This document shows positions 51,379 through 59,658 of a DNA stretch of 64,000 bases, in pieces. The stretch is from UBA5543 sp964464965 (GTDB taxonomy: Bacteria > Bacteroidota > Bacteroidia > Chitinophagales > Chitinophagaceae). The notes beneath the pieces were generated by a model, which was given only the letters and a program-made list of their open reading frames with translations, made no database searches and was not told the DNA's origin. The stretch's first letter is position 1. Each line of letters opens with the position of its first letter. The stretch spans positions 150,402 to 214,401 of the forward strand of contig CAYXHM010000007.1 of assembly GCA_964464965.1 (NCBI GenBank). Direction: 5' to 3'. The position numbers were made by a program, and so were the translations under genes.

Positions 51379-53052
51379 TTATACCGTTATGGCTGTATTC
51401 TTTTTTCCGAGCACCTGTTGTTCAAATTCGCTAAGGGAGAAACTACTCAGGTTGCGCTCTTTGGTAAGGCCGCCTTTCTGTGCGGAAAGCACGCCGTAAT
51501 GTATATCATGATAGCCCGAAACAGAGTGCGCATCGGGGTTGATGCTTAAGATAGCACCCGCCTCTATGGCATAGTCTATCCATTGCCAGTCAAGGTCAAG
51601 CCTGCGGGGGTGTGCGTTTATTTCTATTACCACGTTGTGTTTTACACACTCGTCTATTATCAGCTTATGGTCAAGCGGGTAGCCATCGCGCGATAGCAGC
51701 AGCCTGCCGGTGGGGTGCCCCAGTATGGTGGTGTAGGGGTTGCGTATAGCGGCCAGCACACGCTCCATAGCCTTCTCCTGTGTCATTTTCAGGTTGCTGT
51801 GTACAGACGCTATCACCAGGTCGAAGGTGGCCAGCACACTGTCTGAATAGTCGAGGCTGCCATCATTCAGTATATCTGCCTCTATGCTTTTGAATATTTT
51901 AAAAGGTGCAAGTTGCTCATTCAGGCGGTCTATCTCCTGGTGTTGTGCGGCTATCCTGTCGGGTTTCAGGCCATTGGCATAAAAGGCAGATTGTGAGTGG
52001 TCGCTCAAAACAAGATATTCGTAGCCCTGTTCTATACAGGCCTTCGCCATGTTTTCTATGGTATCACTACCATCGCTCCAGTTAGAATGCGAGTGTATAA
52101 TCCCCTTTATATCTGTAACCTGCACCGGTTGCGGCAGCTCATTAGCAGCTGCCTTTTCTATTATCGCAGCACCCTCGCGCAGGGCAGGTGGTATGTATGC
52201 AAGGTTCGCGCCAGCAAAAATAGCCTCTTCACTCTCCCCCGGCTGTATGCTACAGCTGCTGTTAAAAGCCGCTAAAAAATCTGCAGATGCCGACGTGTTA
52301 AACAGGGTACCGTAGAACCCTGCCGTATCTGCCAGGTGCAGCCTTATGGGCAACTGGTTGGGGGCGTGTACCAGCAGTATGTTGTCGTTCAACTCTGTGG
52401 TTACCCCGGCTGTTATGCCAAACTGTTGCTGCAGTATGGCGGCGGGCGCATCTGTAACTATGTCAATAAATTCTATCACGGGCATTTGTCTGCGTATCTC
52501 ACCTGTGAGGGCGAAGAACTTGCCGGGATTGGCCTTGCCCAGTTGTGTTACCAGCGTGTTGGCTATACCCTCTACCTGCTGCCATAGCCTGAAGTTTTGG
52601 TTGGCGCGTATAAAGGCAATGTTTTGTAAAATGCCCTCCTGTGTTTTTGCCCCGAAGCCCTTGTAATTTACCAACCTGTTTTCGTTACATGCATACTCCA
52701 GTTCGCCCACGCTTTCTATGCCCATTTCTTTCCATATCAGGGCTATTTTCTTTGGGCCAAGCCCCTTTATCTGCATCATTTCCAGTATGCCTGCGGGTGT
52801 GCGTGCTATTATATCTTCCAGCGCAGATAGTTTGCCTGTTTGCAGCAGTTCCAGCATTTTGCCGCCCGTGCTGTTGCCTATACCCTTTGTTGCATACAGT
52901 TCACTTTCATCCATATCCGCAGCTTCGCGTGGCATCCGTTCTATGTTATAAGCCGCTATGCTATAGTTCTTAGCCCTGAAACTATCTTCGCCATGTATAT
53001 CCATCAGCTTGGACAGTATAGAAAAGTGGTCGGCTATTTCATTATTGGTCAT
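51379..53052 (-). CDS. PolX-like protein with degenerate polymerase palm and intact PHP domain
   Basis: A 557-residue protein with PolX layout: N-terminal helix-hairpin-helix 8-kDa-like domain (EIADHFSILSKLMDIHGED), HhH motifs (YATKGIGNSTG, MQIKGLGPKK), a palm/thumb region (about 150-270) and a C-terminal PHP domain from about 315 (HSHSNWSDGSD with His320 and His322, LVLSDHSQSAF, EINAHPRRLDL). The palm motif that should read GSxRR...DID is GEIRR...FID: the first catalytic Asp is Phe195, and the third, in the QVDLR-like strand, is Pro235. Polymerase activity is therefore doubtful, while the metal-dependent PHP nuclease/phosphoesterase looks intact. Expected role: DNA repair. Confidence 0.83.
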   Translation of the reverse strand: MTNNEIADHFSILSKLMDIHGEDSFRAKNYSIAAYNIERMPREAADMDESELYATKGIGNSTGGKMLELLQTGKLSALEDIIARTPAGILEMMQIKGLGPKKIALIWKEMGIESVGELEYACNENRLVNYKGFGAKTQEGILQNIAFIRANQNFRLWQQVEGIANTLVTQLGKANPGKFFALTGEIRRQMPVIEFIDIVTDAPAAILQQQFGITAGVTTELNDNILLVHAPNQLPIRLHLADTAGFYGTLFNTSASADFLAAFNSSCSIQPGESEEAIFAGANLAYIPPALREGAAIIEKAAANELPQPVQVTDIKGIIHSHSNWSDGSDTIENMAKACIEQGYEYLVLSDHSQSAFYANGLKPDRIAAQHQEIDRLNEQLAPFKIFKSIEADILNDGSLDYSDSVLATFDLVIASVHSNLKMTQEKAMERVLAAIRNPYTTILGHPTGRLLLSRDGYPLDHKLIIDECVKHNVVIEINAHPRRLDLDWQWIDYAIEAGAILSINPDAHSVSGYHDIHYGVLSAQKGGLTKERNLSSFSLSEFEQQVLGKKNTAITV

Positions 53053-53063
53053 GTTGCAAAAAT

Positions 53064-53071
53064 CAAAACTA
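53064..53071 (-). promoter_or_regulatory. Promoter -7 element TAGTTTTG for the PolX-like gene
   Basis: The minus strand reads TAGTTTTG (TAnnTTTG), ending 12 bases before the ATG at 53052. Confidence 0.4.
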
Positions 53072-53085
53072 AAAGGTCAAAAAGC

Positions 53086-53120
53086 AAAAAGACCCGCATA
53101 TTTTGTGCAGGGCTTTTTTA
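53086..53120. terminator. Hairpin between cmk and the PolX-like gene
   Basis: AAAAAG at the left and CTTTTTT at the right close an imperfect stem (GCA/TGC inside). It lies 17 bases beyond the cmk stop on the minus strand. Confidence 0.55.
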
Positions 53121-53136
53121 TAAAGGTATTACCGGG

Positions 53137-53832
53137 CTATTCTGCCATTACTTTTTTGTTGCATTCTTTTACCAGTTGCAGTACTTTATTCAGTTGCTCC
53201 TCCTTATCCAGGTCTGTATTATCCAGCACTATGGCATCTGCGGCCTGTGTCAGCGGGCTCTCTTCACGGTTGCTATCTATATAGTCGCGCATCTGTATGT
53301 TGTTGATCACCTCCTCGTAAGTAATGTTTGGGTTTTTCTCGTACAGCTCCTGGAAGCGGCGCTTGGCGCGTATATCCATATCTGCGGTCATAAATATTTT
53401 CAGTTCAGCATCGGGGAAAACCACCGTGCCTATATCCCTGCCGTCCATTACTATGCCCTTGTCTTTGCCCATAGCCTGTTGCTGCGCTACGGCAAACTGC
53501 CTTACTTCTTTTATGGCCGCTACCTCGCTCACTTTTTCTGCCACTATCATATCGCGTATATGGTGCGCTATGTCTTCACCGTTCAGGCATATTTCAGATT
53601 TTCCCGTAGCCTCGTTATTTACAAAGCTGATGGTAATATTTGCCAGTGCTTCTTTTACCTCAAGCGCATGGTTGAAGTTGATATTGTTGCGCAGGAAATA
53701 AAGCGTTACCGCGCGGTACATAGCGCCACTGTCTATATGCCTGTATCCCAGTTCTTTTGCAAGGTCTTTGGCCAGCGTGCTTTTGCCACAAGAAGAATGC
53801 CCGTCTATCGCTATGATTATCTTATCTGCCAT
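53137..53832 (-). CDS. cmk: Cytidylate kinase
   Basis: A 231-residue kinase that phosphorylates CMP and dCMP. The P-loop IDGHSSCGKSTLAK is at the N-terminus, followed by YRHIDSGAMYRAVTLYFL and the later VMDGRDIGTVVFPDAELKIF, which are characteristic of Cmk. ANDR-equivalent RGREES-type residues appear as SNREESPL. A terminator separates it from the PolX-like gene. Confidence 0.95.
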   Translation of the reverse strand: MADKIIIAIDGHSSCGKSTLAKDLAKELGYRHIDSGAMYRAVTLYFLRNNINFNHALEVKEALANITISFVNNEATGKSEICLNGEDIAHHIRDMIVAEKVSEVAAIKEVRQFAVAQQQAMGKDKGIVMDGRDIGTVVFPDAELKIFMTADMDIRAKRRFQELYEKNPNITYEEVINNIQMRDYIDSNREESPLTQAADAIVLDNTDLDKEEQLNKVLQLVKECNKKVMAE

Positions 53833-53906
53833 AACAGCAAATTTCCGCTATCTGAACGGGAATTCAAATAGCGGAAATGTTATAAAATTACTGTAATTTA
53901 TGTGGC

Positions 53907-54146
53907 TTAGTTCACTACCCTGATACCATGCCTTGCAGCCTCGCAGGCGTTACAGTAAAACTTGCCATCGCAGCCCTTTACACCCGGGCAGTCTGCTGTA
54001 CAAAATGCATCTTTATACTTGTCCTTCAGTGCCTGGCTGAAACAGGGATGTTCTTTAGACTTCTTTTTGCATGATACAGCAACTGTGCTGCCAAATGCGA
54101 CGAACGCCATCGCCGCGGCAATTGAGATTGTTGTCAGCTTTTTCAT
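53907..54146 (-). CDS. Small Cys-rich lipoprotein with Kazal-like motif
   Basis: A 79-residue protein starting at ATG 54146 (MKKLTTISIAAAMAF). The signal ends at VAVSC, so it is probably lipidated. The mature part has seven further-spaced cysteines, including CTADCPGVKGCDGKFYC and CNACEAARHG, which resemble the core of Kazal-type serine protease inhibitors (GCDGKTY...C.CEA). Kazal-like lipoproteins of this size occur in Bacteroidota; inhibition of a protease is possible but untested. Confidence 0.6.
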   Translation of the reverse strand: MKKLTTISIAAAMAFVAFGSTVAVSCKKKSKEHPCFSQALKDKYKDAFCTADCPGVKGCDGKFYCNACEAARHGIRVVN

Positions 54147-54276
54147 AAAATATTGTTTTACTATAAAACTAAACAATGATTATGCCACTATGTTTTTCGC
54201 AGTACGCATATGACAATTGTTTTACCAATGTTTAACTGCTGCTTTATGGCTTATTAACCCGTGGTAAAATTGAAAA

Positions 54277-55650
54277 TCAATTCTTACTCATTTCCGCAAA
54301 ATACTTGTGGAAATACGGGATGGTTTCTATGCCTTTGTTATAGTTCTCAATACCATATTTTTCGTTGGGAGAGTGGATGGCATCGCTGTCTAAACCAAAG
54401 CCCATCAGTACCGTTTTCAGCCCCAGGGTTTTTTCAAACAGTGCAATAATGGGAATACTGCCACCACCGCGTGTAGGTATAGGCTCTTTCCCAAAAGCCG
54501 TTTCAATAGCTTTTGCCGCTGCTTTATATGCTATGGAATCTGTTGGCGTTACCACAGGCTCACCACCGTGGTGTGCTGTTACTTTTACCTTTACAGACTC
54601 AGGCGCTATGCTTTCAAAATGTTTAGCAAACAGTTCTGATATATCATGAGACTTCTGCCCCGGTACCAGGCGCATAGATATTTTAGCATAAGCCTTAGAT
54701 GGCAATACCGTTTTAGCACCCTCGCCCGTATAGCCTCCCCATATACCGTTCACATCTAGCGTAGGGCGTGTGCCGGTACGTTCCAGGGTCGTATATCCCT
54801 CTTCGCCGCGTATATCATTTATGTCCAGGTCTTTTTTATACTCATCCAGGTTGAAGGGGGCATTGTTCAATGCTTTGCGCTGGTCTGCAGTGAGCTCCTC
54901 AACATTGTCGTAAAAGCCCGGGATGGTAATATGGTTGTTCTCATCGTGCAGTGAAGCTATCATCTGGCAGAGGGTATTGATGGGGTTGGCCACAGCGCCG
55001 CCATACACACCACTGTGCAGGTCGCGGTTGGGGCCTGTTACTTCTACCTCCATATAAGCCAGCCCGCGCAGCCCTGTCTCCAGCGATGGGTTTTCCATGC
55101 TTATCATAGACGTATCCGATACCAGTACGATATCTGCTTTCAGTTTTTCCTTATTGTCTTCCAGGAATTTACCCAGGTTGGTAGAGCCTACTTCTTCCTC
55201 CCCCTCAATCATTATTTTTACATTGCAGGCCAGTGTATTGGTCTTAGCCATTACCTCCAGGGCTTTTATGTGCATGAACATCTGTCCTTTATCATCGCAG
55301 GCGCCACGGGCATATATATTGCCATTTTTTATTACAGGCTCAAACGGGCCGCTTTCCCACAGGTCCAGTGGGTCTGGCGGTTGTACATCGTAGTGGCCAT
55401 ATACCAGCACTGTGGGCAGTGCGGGGTCTATTATCTTTTCTCCGTAAACGATAGGGTGGCCGGGGGTAGTGCAGATTTCAGCCTTATCACAGCCGGCTTT
55501 CAGCAGGGATTCTTTTACGGCTTCGGCACATTTGGCTACATCACCTTTATATTTACTATCAGCGCTTATTGACGGTATGCGCAGCAATTCCAGTAGTTCA
55601 TCCAGGAAACGGTCTTTGTTTTGGACTAAATAATCGTTCCAAACTTGCAT
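54277..55650 (-). CDS. M20 family dipeptidase
   Basis: A 457-residue cytosolic metallopeptidase of the CNDP/PepV-like M20 group. Metal ligands and catalytic residues are in VYGHYDVQPPDP (His), ARGACDDKGQM (bridging Asp), MIEGEEEVGS (general base Glu and Glu ligand) and near the end. It hydrolyses dipeptides and small peptides. It is one of the two peptide-using enzymes in the window together with DPP IV. The gene is a single unit, divergent from queA. Confidence 0.9.
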   Translation of the reverse strand: MQVWNDYLVQNKDRFLDELLELLRIPSISADSKYKGDVAKCAEAVKESLLKAGCDKAEICTTPGHPIVYGEKIIDPALPTVLVYGHYDVQPPDPLDLWESGPFEPVIKNGNIYARGACDDKGQMFMHIKALEVMAKTNTLACNVKIMIEGEEEVGSTNLGKFLEDNKEKLKADIVLVSDTSMISMENPSLETGLRGLAYMEVEVTGPNRDLHSGVYGGAVANPINTLCQMIASLHDENNHITIPGFYDNVEELTADQRKALNNAPFNLDEYKKDLDINDIRGEEGYTTLERTGTRPTLDVNGIWGGYTGEGAKTVLPSKAYAKISMRLVPGQKSHDISELFAKHFESIAPESVKVKVTAHHGGEPVVTPTDSIAYKAAAKAIETAFGKEPIPTRGGGSIPIIALFEKTLGLKTVLMGFGLDSDAIHSPNEKYGIENYNKGIETIPYFHKYFAEMSKN

Positions 55651-55761
55651 AATATCTTAAGATTTAGGGCATAAATGTAAGGCAGTTGAGATAAAACCGC
55701 AAAATACAGCTACAATAGCCATGAATATGTATTATGCCAATATCTGCCGCTGAATATGGTG

Positions 55762-55793
55762 GTTGTTATATAATTAAACTTTCGCTAACTTTG
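55762..55793 (+). promoter_or_regulatory. Promoter for queA: GTTG (-33) and TAACTTTG (-7)
   Basis: TAACTTTG at 55786-55793 matches TAnnTTTG. GTTG at 55762-55765 lies 20 bases upstream, the same spacing as in the infA promoter. The element ends 28 bases before the queA ATG. Confidence 0.6.
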
Positions 55794-55820
55794 CACACTT
55801 TTAAAATTATACTGCCACGT

Positions 55821-56870
55821 ATGAAGTTGTCTCAGTTCAAGTTTGAATTACCCCTGAATATTATCGCGCAAAATCCCACAAAAGCAAGGGAAGATAGCCG
55901 CCTGATGGTCGTGCACCGCGATTCGGGAAAGATTGAACACCGCACCTTCAGGGATATTTCAGAATATTTCAATGACAAGGATGTAATGGTGGTGAATAAC
56001 ACCAAAGTGTTTCCTGCACGCCTGTATGGTAAAAAAGAAAAAACAGGTGCCAAAATTGAAGTTTTCCTGCTGCGCGAACTGAACAAGACCAACAGGCTTT
56101 GGGATGTGATAGTGGACCCTGCACGTAAAATAAGGGTAGGTAACAAGCTGTATTTTGGTGATAATGACGAACTGGTAGCAGAAGTAATAGATAACACAAC
56201 ATCTCGCGGGCGTACTATACGTTTCCTGTTTGATGGTGATGAAGCTGCATTTAAAAGAATACTGGAGCAACTGGGTGAAACGCCTCTGCCAAAATACATC
56301 AAGCGCAAGCCCGATGAAATGGATAAAGAGCGTTACCAGACTGTTTATGCAAAATATGAAGGCGCTGTTGCAGCACCAACCGCAGGCCTGCACTTCAGCC
56401 GTGAGCTCATTATGCGCCTGGAGATACAAGGCATTAAGTTTGCAGAGGTAACCCTGCACACCGGTTTAGGTACCTTCCGCCCTATAGAGGTTGAAGACCT
56501 GTCTAAACATAAAATGGATGCTGAATACTTCAGGGTAGATGAGTTTGCATCTGCTATAGTAAATACAGCTAAGAAGAACGGCAGCAGGGTATGCTCTGTA
56601 GGCACAACCACCATGCGTGCACTGGAAAGCTCTGTAACGGCAAATGGCCTGTTGAAGCCTGAAGAAGGCTGGACCAACCTGTTCATTCACCCGCCGCATG
56701 AGTTTTCAATTGCAGATAGCCTGATAACAAACTTTCATCTGCCCAAGACAAGCTTGCTGATAATGGTTTGTGCATTTGCCGGTTACGACCTGGCTATGGA
56801 GGCGTATAAAACAGCTATAAAAGAAAAATACAGGTTTTTCAGCTATGGAGACGCCATGCTGGTCCTGTAA
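55821..56870 (+). CDS. queA: S-adenosylmethionine:tRNA ribosyltransferase-isomerase
   Basis: A 349-residue enzyme that transfers ribose from SAM to preQ1-tRNA to make epoxyqueuosine, the substrate of QueG encoded at 22.1 kb. The N-terminus KLSQFKFELPLNIIAQNP is the QueA start, so ATG 55821 is used and the longer frame rejected because it would include the promoter. VAAPTAGLHFS, VTLHTGLGTFRP and FHLPKTSLLIMV are the conserved blocks. gmhA follows after 75 bp. Confidence 0.95.
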   Translation: MKLSQFKFELPLNIIAQNPTKAREDSRLMVVHRDSGKIEHRTFRDISEYFNDKDVMVVNNTKVFPARLYGKKEKTGAKIEVFLLRELNKTNRLWDVIVDPARKIRVGNKLYFGDNDELVAEVIDNTTSRGRTIRFLFDGDEAAFKRILEQLGETPLPKYIKRKPDEMDKERYQTVYAKYEGAVAAPTAGLHFSRELIMRLEIQGIKFAEVTLHTGLGTFRPIEVEDLSKHKMDAEYFRVDEFASAIVNTAKKNGSRVCSVGTTTMRALESSVTANGLLKPEEGWTNLFIHPPHEFSIADSLITNFHLPKTSLLIMVCAFAGYDLAMEAYKTAIKEKYRFFSYGDAMLVL

Positions 56871-56945
56871 ATAATATCCACAGAAATTTAAGTTTTCCAC
56901 ACAACGCACTTAGCAATAGGTGCGTTGTTGTATTTTTAGGGTAAC

Positions 56946-57524
56946 ATGCAGAAAAAGATACAGGAGATAATCAGCTCGTCTATTGATGTGAAGACAAAAA
57001 TCCTCACAAATGAGGATTTGTTAAAAACTATTCATGAGGTTATTTCGTTAATAATAAAGACGTTTGATGCCGGTGGCAAGTTGTTGTTTTGTGGAAACGG
57101 TGGCAGTGCGGCTGATGCGCAACACCTTGCGGCAGAATTTAGCGGGAGGTTTTATAAAGACAGGAAACCCCTGCCGGCAGAGGCCTTACACTGCAATACA
57201 TCATATCTTACAGCAGTAGCCAACGATTATGGATATGATGAAGTGTACAGCAGGGCAGTATCTGCATCGGGCAGGCCGGGCGATGTGCTGGTAGCATTGA
57301 GCACTTCCGGAAATTCTGTTAATATTACCAAAGCATTACAAACGGCAAATGAGATTGGTATGATTACTGTAGGGTTTACAGGAGAGGGGGGAGGTAAAAT
57401 GAAAGGCCTTTGCCAATACCTGGTAAATGTACCCGGTAATGATACTCCCAGGATACAGGAGGCGCATATAATGATAGGACATATAATATGCGAACTGGTA
57501 GAGGAAGGATATTTTGAAAGATAA
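56946..57524 (+). CDS. gmhA: D-sedoheptulose 7-phosphate isomerase
   Basis: A 192-residue SIS-domain protein. FCGNGGSAADAQHLAAEFSG, the signature of GmhA, is near residue 38, and LVALSTSGNSVNI is the sugar-phosphate loop. It makes D-glycero-manno-heptose 7-phosphate, the first step of LPS-core heptose synthesis. gmhB follows after 12 bp, so both steps are in one operon. Confidence 0.92.
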   Translation: MQKKIQEIISSSIDVKTKILTNEDLLKTIHEVISLIIKTFDAGGKLLFCGNGGSAADAQHLAAEFSGRFYKDRKPLPAEALHCNTSYLTAVANDYGYDEVYSRAVSASGRPGDVLVALSTSGNSVNITKALQTANEIGMITVGFTGEGGGKMKGLCQYLVNVPGNDTPRIQEAHIMIGHIICELVEEGYFER

Positions 57525-57536
57525 AAAAGATGAGCG

Positions 57537-58115
57537 ATGACGAACGAAATCAGCATTCACGCACAGATTGACAAGAGCTGGACCTTGTTCCTGGACAGGG
57601 ACGGGGTAATAAATGAGGAGAATGTCGGCTCTTATATTACAAATTGGGATGAATTCATGTTCTGCGAAGGGAGCCTGTCTGCGCTGCAACAGCTAAGTGA
57701 AATGTTTGGCAGGGTAGTGGTGGTAACCAACCAGCGGGGTGTGGGTAAAGGTATCATGACCCTGGCCGACCTGAAACTGATACATAATAATATGATAGAG
57801 CAGGTAAAGACAGCAGGCGGCAGAATAGACAGGGTATATGCCTGTACGGCACTTGAGGACCAGGACCACAACCGAAAGCCCAATCCCGGCATGGCATTCC
57901 AGGCAAGGCATGACTTTGCGGATATAGACTTTAAACGCAGTATAATGGTGGGCAACGCTATGAGTGATATGGAGTTTGGCAAAAGGGCCGGTATGCACAC
58001 AGTTTTTCTCACCACAAAGCATGAGCCATATAACCTGCCACATGATTTTATAGACGAACAGTTCAGTTCCCTGCACAAATGGGCTAAAAGTTTGGTGGCA
58101 GAACCTGTTGAATAA
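57537..58115 (+). CDS. gmhB: D-glycero-D-manno-heptose 1,7-bisphosphate phosphatase (HAD family)
   Basis: A 192-residue HAD-superfamily phosphatase. The catalytic motif FLDRDGVINEENVG is near residue 19, VVVTNQRGVGKG provides motif II, and NAMSDMEFGKRAG the metal-binding motif IV. The position directly after gmhA supports heptose bisphosphate phosphatase rather than histidinol phosphatase. It precedes a terminator. Confidence 0.88.
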   Translation: MTNEISIHAQIDKSWTLFLDRDGVINEENVGSYITNWDEFMFCEGSLSALQQLSEMFGRVVVVTNQRGVGKGIMTLADLKLIHNNMIEQVKTAGGRIDRVYACTALEDQDHNRKPNPGMAFQARHDFADIDFKRSIMVGNAMSDMEFGKRAGMHTVFLTTKHEPYNLPHDFIDEQFSSLHKWAKSLVAEPVE

Positions 58116-58136
58116 ATAAGTAGTATATTTGTAAAT

Positions 58137-58166
58137 GGCTTACAATTAACGTTGTAAGCCGTTTTT
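58137..58166 (+). terminator. Rho-independent terminator after gmhB
   Basis: GGCTTACAA-TTAACG-TTGTAAGCC gives a 9-bp perfect stem followed by GTTTTTG. Confidence 0.83.
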
Positions 58167-58217
58167 GTATATAGGCACACCTGCGTATGGCATAATGTAA
58201 ATGTTGTTTTACATTTA

Positions 58218-58249
58218 TTTGGACGAAATAAAAAATACATATACCTTTG
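58218..58249 (+). promoter_or_regulatory. Promoter of the infA-rplQ operon: TTTG (-33) and TACCTTTG (-7)
   Basis: TTTG at 58218-58221, 20 bases, then TACCTTTG at 58242-58249: the best full promoter in the window. It ends 16 bases before the infA ATG and contains the in-frame TTG at 58247, which is therefore not a start. Confidence 0.7.
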
Positions 58250-58264
58250 CAGTCCTTAAATAAT

Positions 58265-58483
58265 ATGGCCAAACAGTCTTTAATTAAACAGGATGGAGTT
58301 ATCGTAGAAGCTTTATCAAATGCCATGTTTCGTGTACGTCTCGAAAATGAACATGAAATTCTGGCTACAATATCCGGAAAAATGAGGATGCACTACATCC
58401 GCATACTGCCCGGCGATAAAGTTGGCGTAGAAATGAGTCCTTACGATTTAAGTCGTGGACGTATTATATATCGTTATAAATAA
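58265..58483 (+). CDS. infA: Translation initiation factor IF-1
   Basis: A 72-residue OB-fold protein (AKQSLIKQDGVIVEALSNAM, HYIRILPGDKVGVEMSPYD, RGRIIYRYK), nearly identical in pattern to IF-1 everywhere. It binds the 30S A-site during initiation. First gene of the ribosomal-protein/rpoA operon. Confidence 0.98.
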   Translation: MAKQSLIKQDGVIVEALSNAMFRVRLENEHEILATISGKMRMHYIRILPGDKVGVEMSPYDLSRGRIIYRYK

Positions 58484-58507
58484 AACTCAACATAAAATAA
58501 CCAAATC

Positions 58508-58624
58508 ATGAAGGTTAGAGCAGCTATAAAAAAGCGTAGTGCAGATTGCAAGATAGTTCGCCGCAAAGGCAGATTATATATAATCAACAAAAAGAATCCT
58601 CGTTTTAAGCAACGTCAGGGTTAA
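58508..58624 (+). CDS. rpmJ: 50S ribosomal protein L36
   Basis: A 38-codon frame: KVRAAIKKRSADCKIVRRKG, then RLYIINKKNPRFKQRQG. This is the zinc-free (C-) form, with one Cys instead of the CxxC...C...H zinc set. It starts 24 bp after infA and is followed by rpsM after 44 bp. Confidence 0.97.
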   Translation: MKVRAAIKKRSADCKIVRRKGRLYIINKKNPRFKQRQG

Positions 58625-58668
58625 TTAGTTTTGTAGAAAAGACATTATAAATATAAATAAAAACATAC

Positions 58669-59049
58669 ATGGCTCGTATAGCTGGTATTGACCTTCCGAA
58701 AAACAAACGTGGTGAGATAGCCCTCACTTACATCTACGGTATTGGCCGTAGCACTGCCCAGTATATACTGGACAAGTCTAACATAGATTACGATAAAAAA
58801 GCCGCTGATTGGAATGATGAAGATCAGACAGCTATACGTAATATTATCACTACTGAATTTAAGGTAGAGGGCCAATTGCGTTCTGAAGTTCAGATGAACA
58901 TCAAGCGTTTGATGGATATTGCATGTTACCGTGGTTTGCGTCACCGTAAAGGCTTGCCTTTGCGCGGACAACGTACCCGTACTAACAGCCGTACCCGTAA
59001 AGGAAAGCGTAAAACCGTTGCAGGTAAGAAAAAAGCAGCAAAAAAATAA
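58669..59049 (+). CDS. rpsM: 30S ribosomal protein S13
   Basis: A 126-residue protein (ARIAGIDLPKNKRGEIALTY, then RGLRHRKGLPLRGQRTRTNS) with the usual basic tail (KGKRKTVAGKKKAAKK). It contacts 23S rRNA in the B1 bridges and tRNA in the P site. Confidence 0.98.
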   Translation: MARIAGIDLPKNKRGEIALTYIYGIGRSTAQYILDKSNIDYDKKAADWNDEDQTAIRNIITTEFKVEGQLRSEVQMNIKRLMDIACYRGLRHRKGLPLRGQRTRTNSRTRKGKRKTVAGKKKAAKK

Positions 59050-59154
59050 TATTTCTGCCATTGCCGGATCTGTTGTGCTGCAGCAGGGAGGAGTGGCGGG
59101 AAGCCGGGTAATGCCGGTTTTTGTATTAACAGACTACCTTTATTTAAAAGTAAA

Positions 59155-59565
59155 ATGGCAAAAGCACAATCAAACCAGAAAGGGGCAAAAGTTGCAGCTA
59201 AAAAGCGCATCGTAAAAGTGGACGCACATGGTGACGTACACGTAAGTGCTACTTTCAACAACATCATTATCAGTATTACCAACAAAAGCGGTCAGGTTAT
59301 TTCCTGGTCTTCTGCAGGTAAAATGGGTTTCCGTGGTTCTAAAAAGAACACTCCCTATGCAGCGCAGATGGCAGCTCAGGATTGCGCTAAAGTAGCAATC
59401 GATGCCGGCTTGAAAAAAGCTGATGTGATAGTAAGGGGACCGGGTTCAGGCCGTGAAGGCGCTATCCGTTCTATAGCCAACTCTGGTATCGAAGTGGTGT
59501 CTATAAAAGACGTTACTCCATTACCGCACAATGGCTGCCGCCCGCCTAAAAAGCGTCGCGTATAA
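59155..59565 (+). CDS. rpsK: 30S ribosomal protein S11
   Basis: A 136-residue protein ending in VTPLPHNGCRPPKKRRV, with the conserved core GSGREGAIRSI and a short basic N-terminal extension (KAQSNQKGAKVAAKKRIVK). Located on the 30S platform. 105 bp separate it from rpsM. Confidence 0.97.
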   Translation: MAKAQSNQKGAKVAAKKRIVKVDAHGDVHVSATFNNIIISITNKSGQVISWSSAGKMGFRGSKKNTPYAAQMAAQDCAKVAIDAGLKKADVIVRGPGSGREGAIRSIANSGIEVVSIKDVTPLPHNGCRPPKKRRV

Positions 59566-59658
59566 TTTTAATAATCATTTTTATTTATAACAAACTGTTG
59601 CGGATCGGCTTTTACGATTTTTAAATGAGGCGCAACGGTTAAAACAAAAAATCGTAAA

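Noticed and set aside
52840..53871. 343-codon + strand frame opposite the PolX-like and cmk genes
   Set aside because: Antisense shadow crossing two genes and a terminator hairpin.
55734..55820. 29-residue N-terminal extension of QueA
   Set aside because: It includes the queA promoter, and the family N-terminus begins exactly at KLSQFKF.
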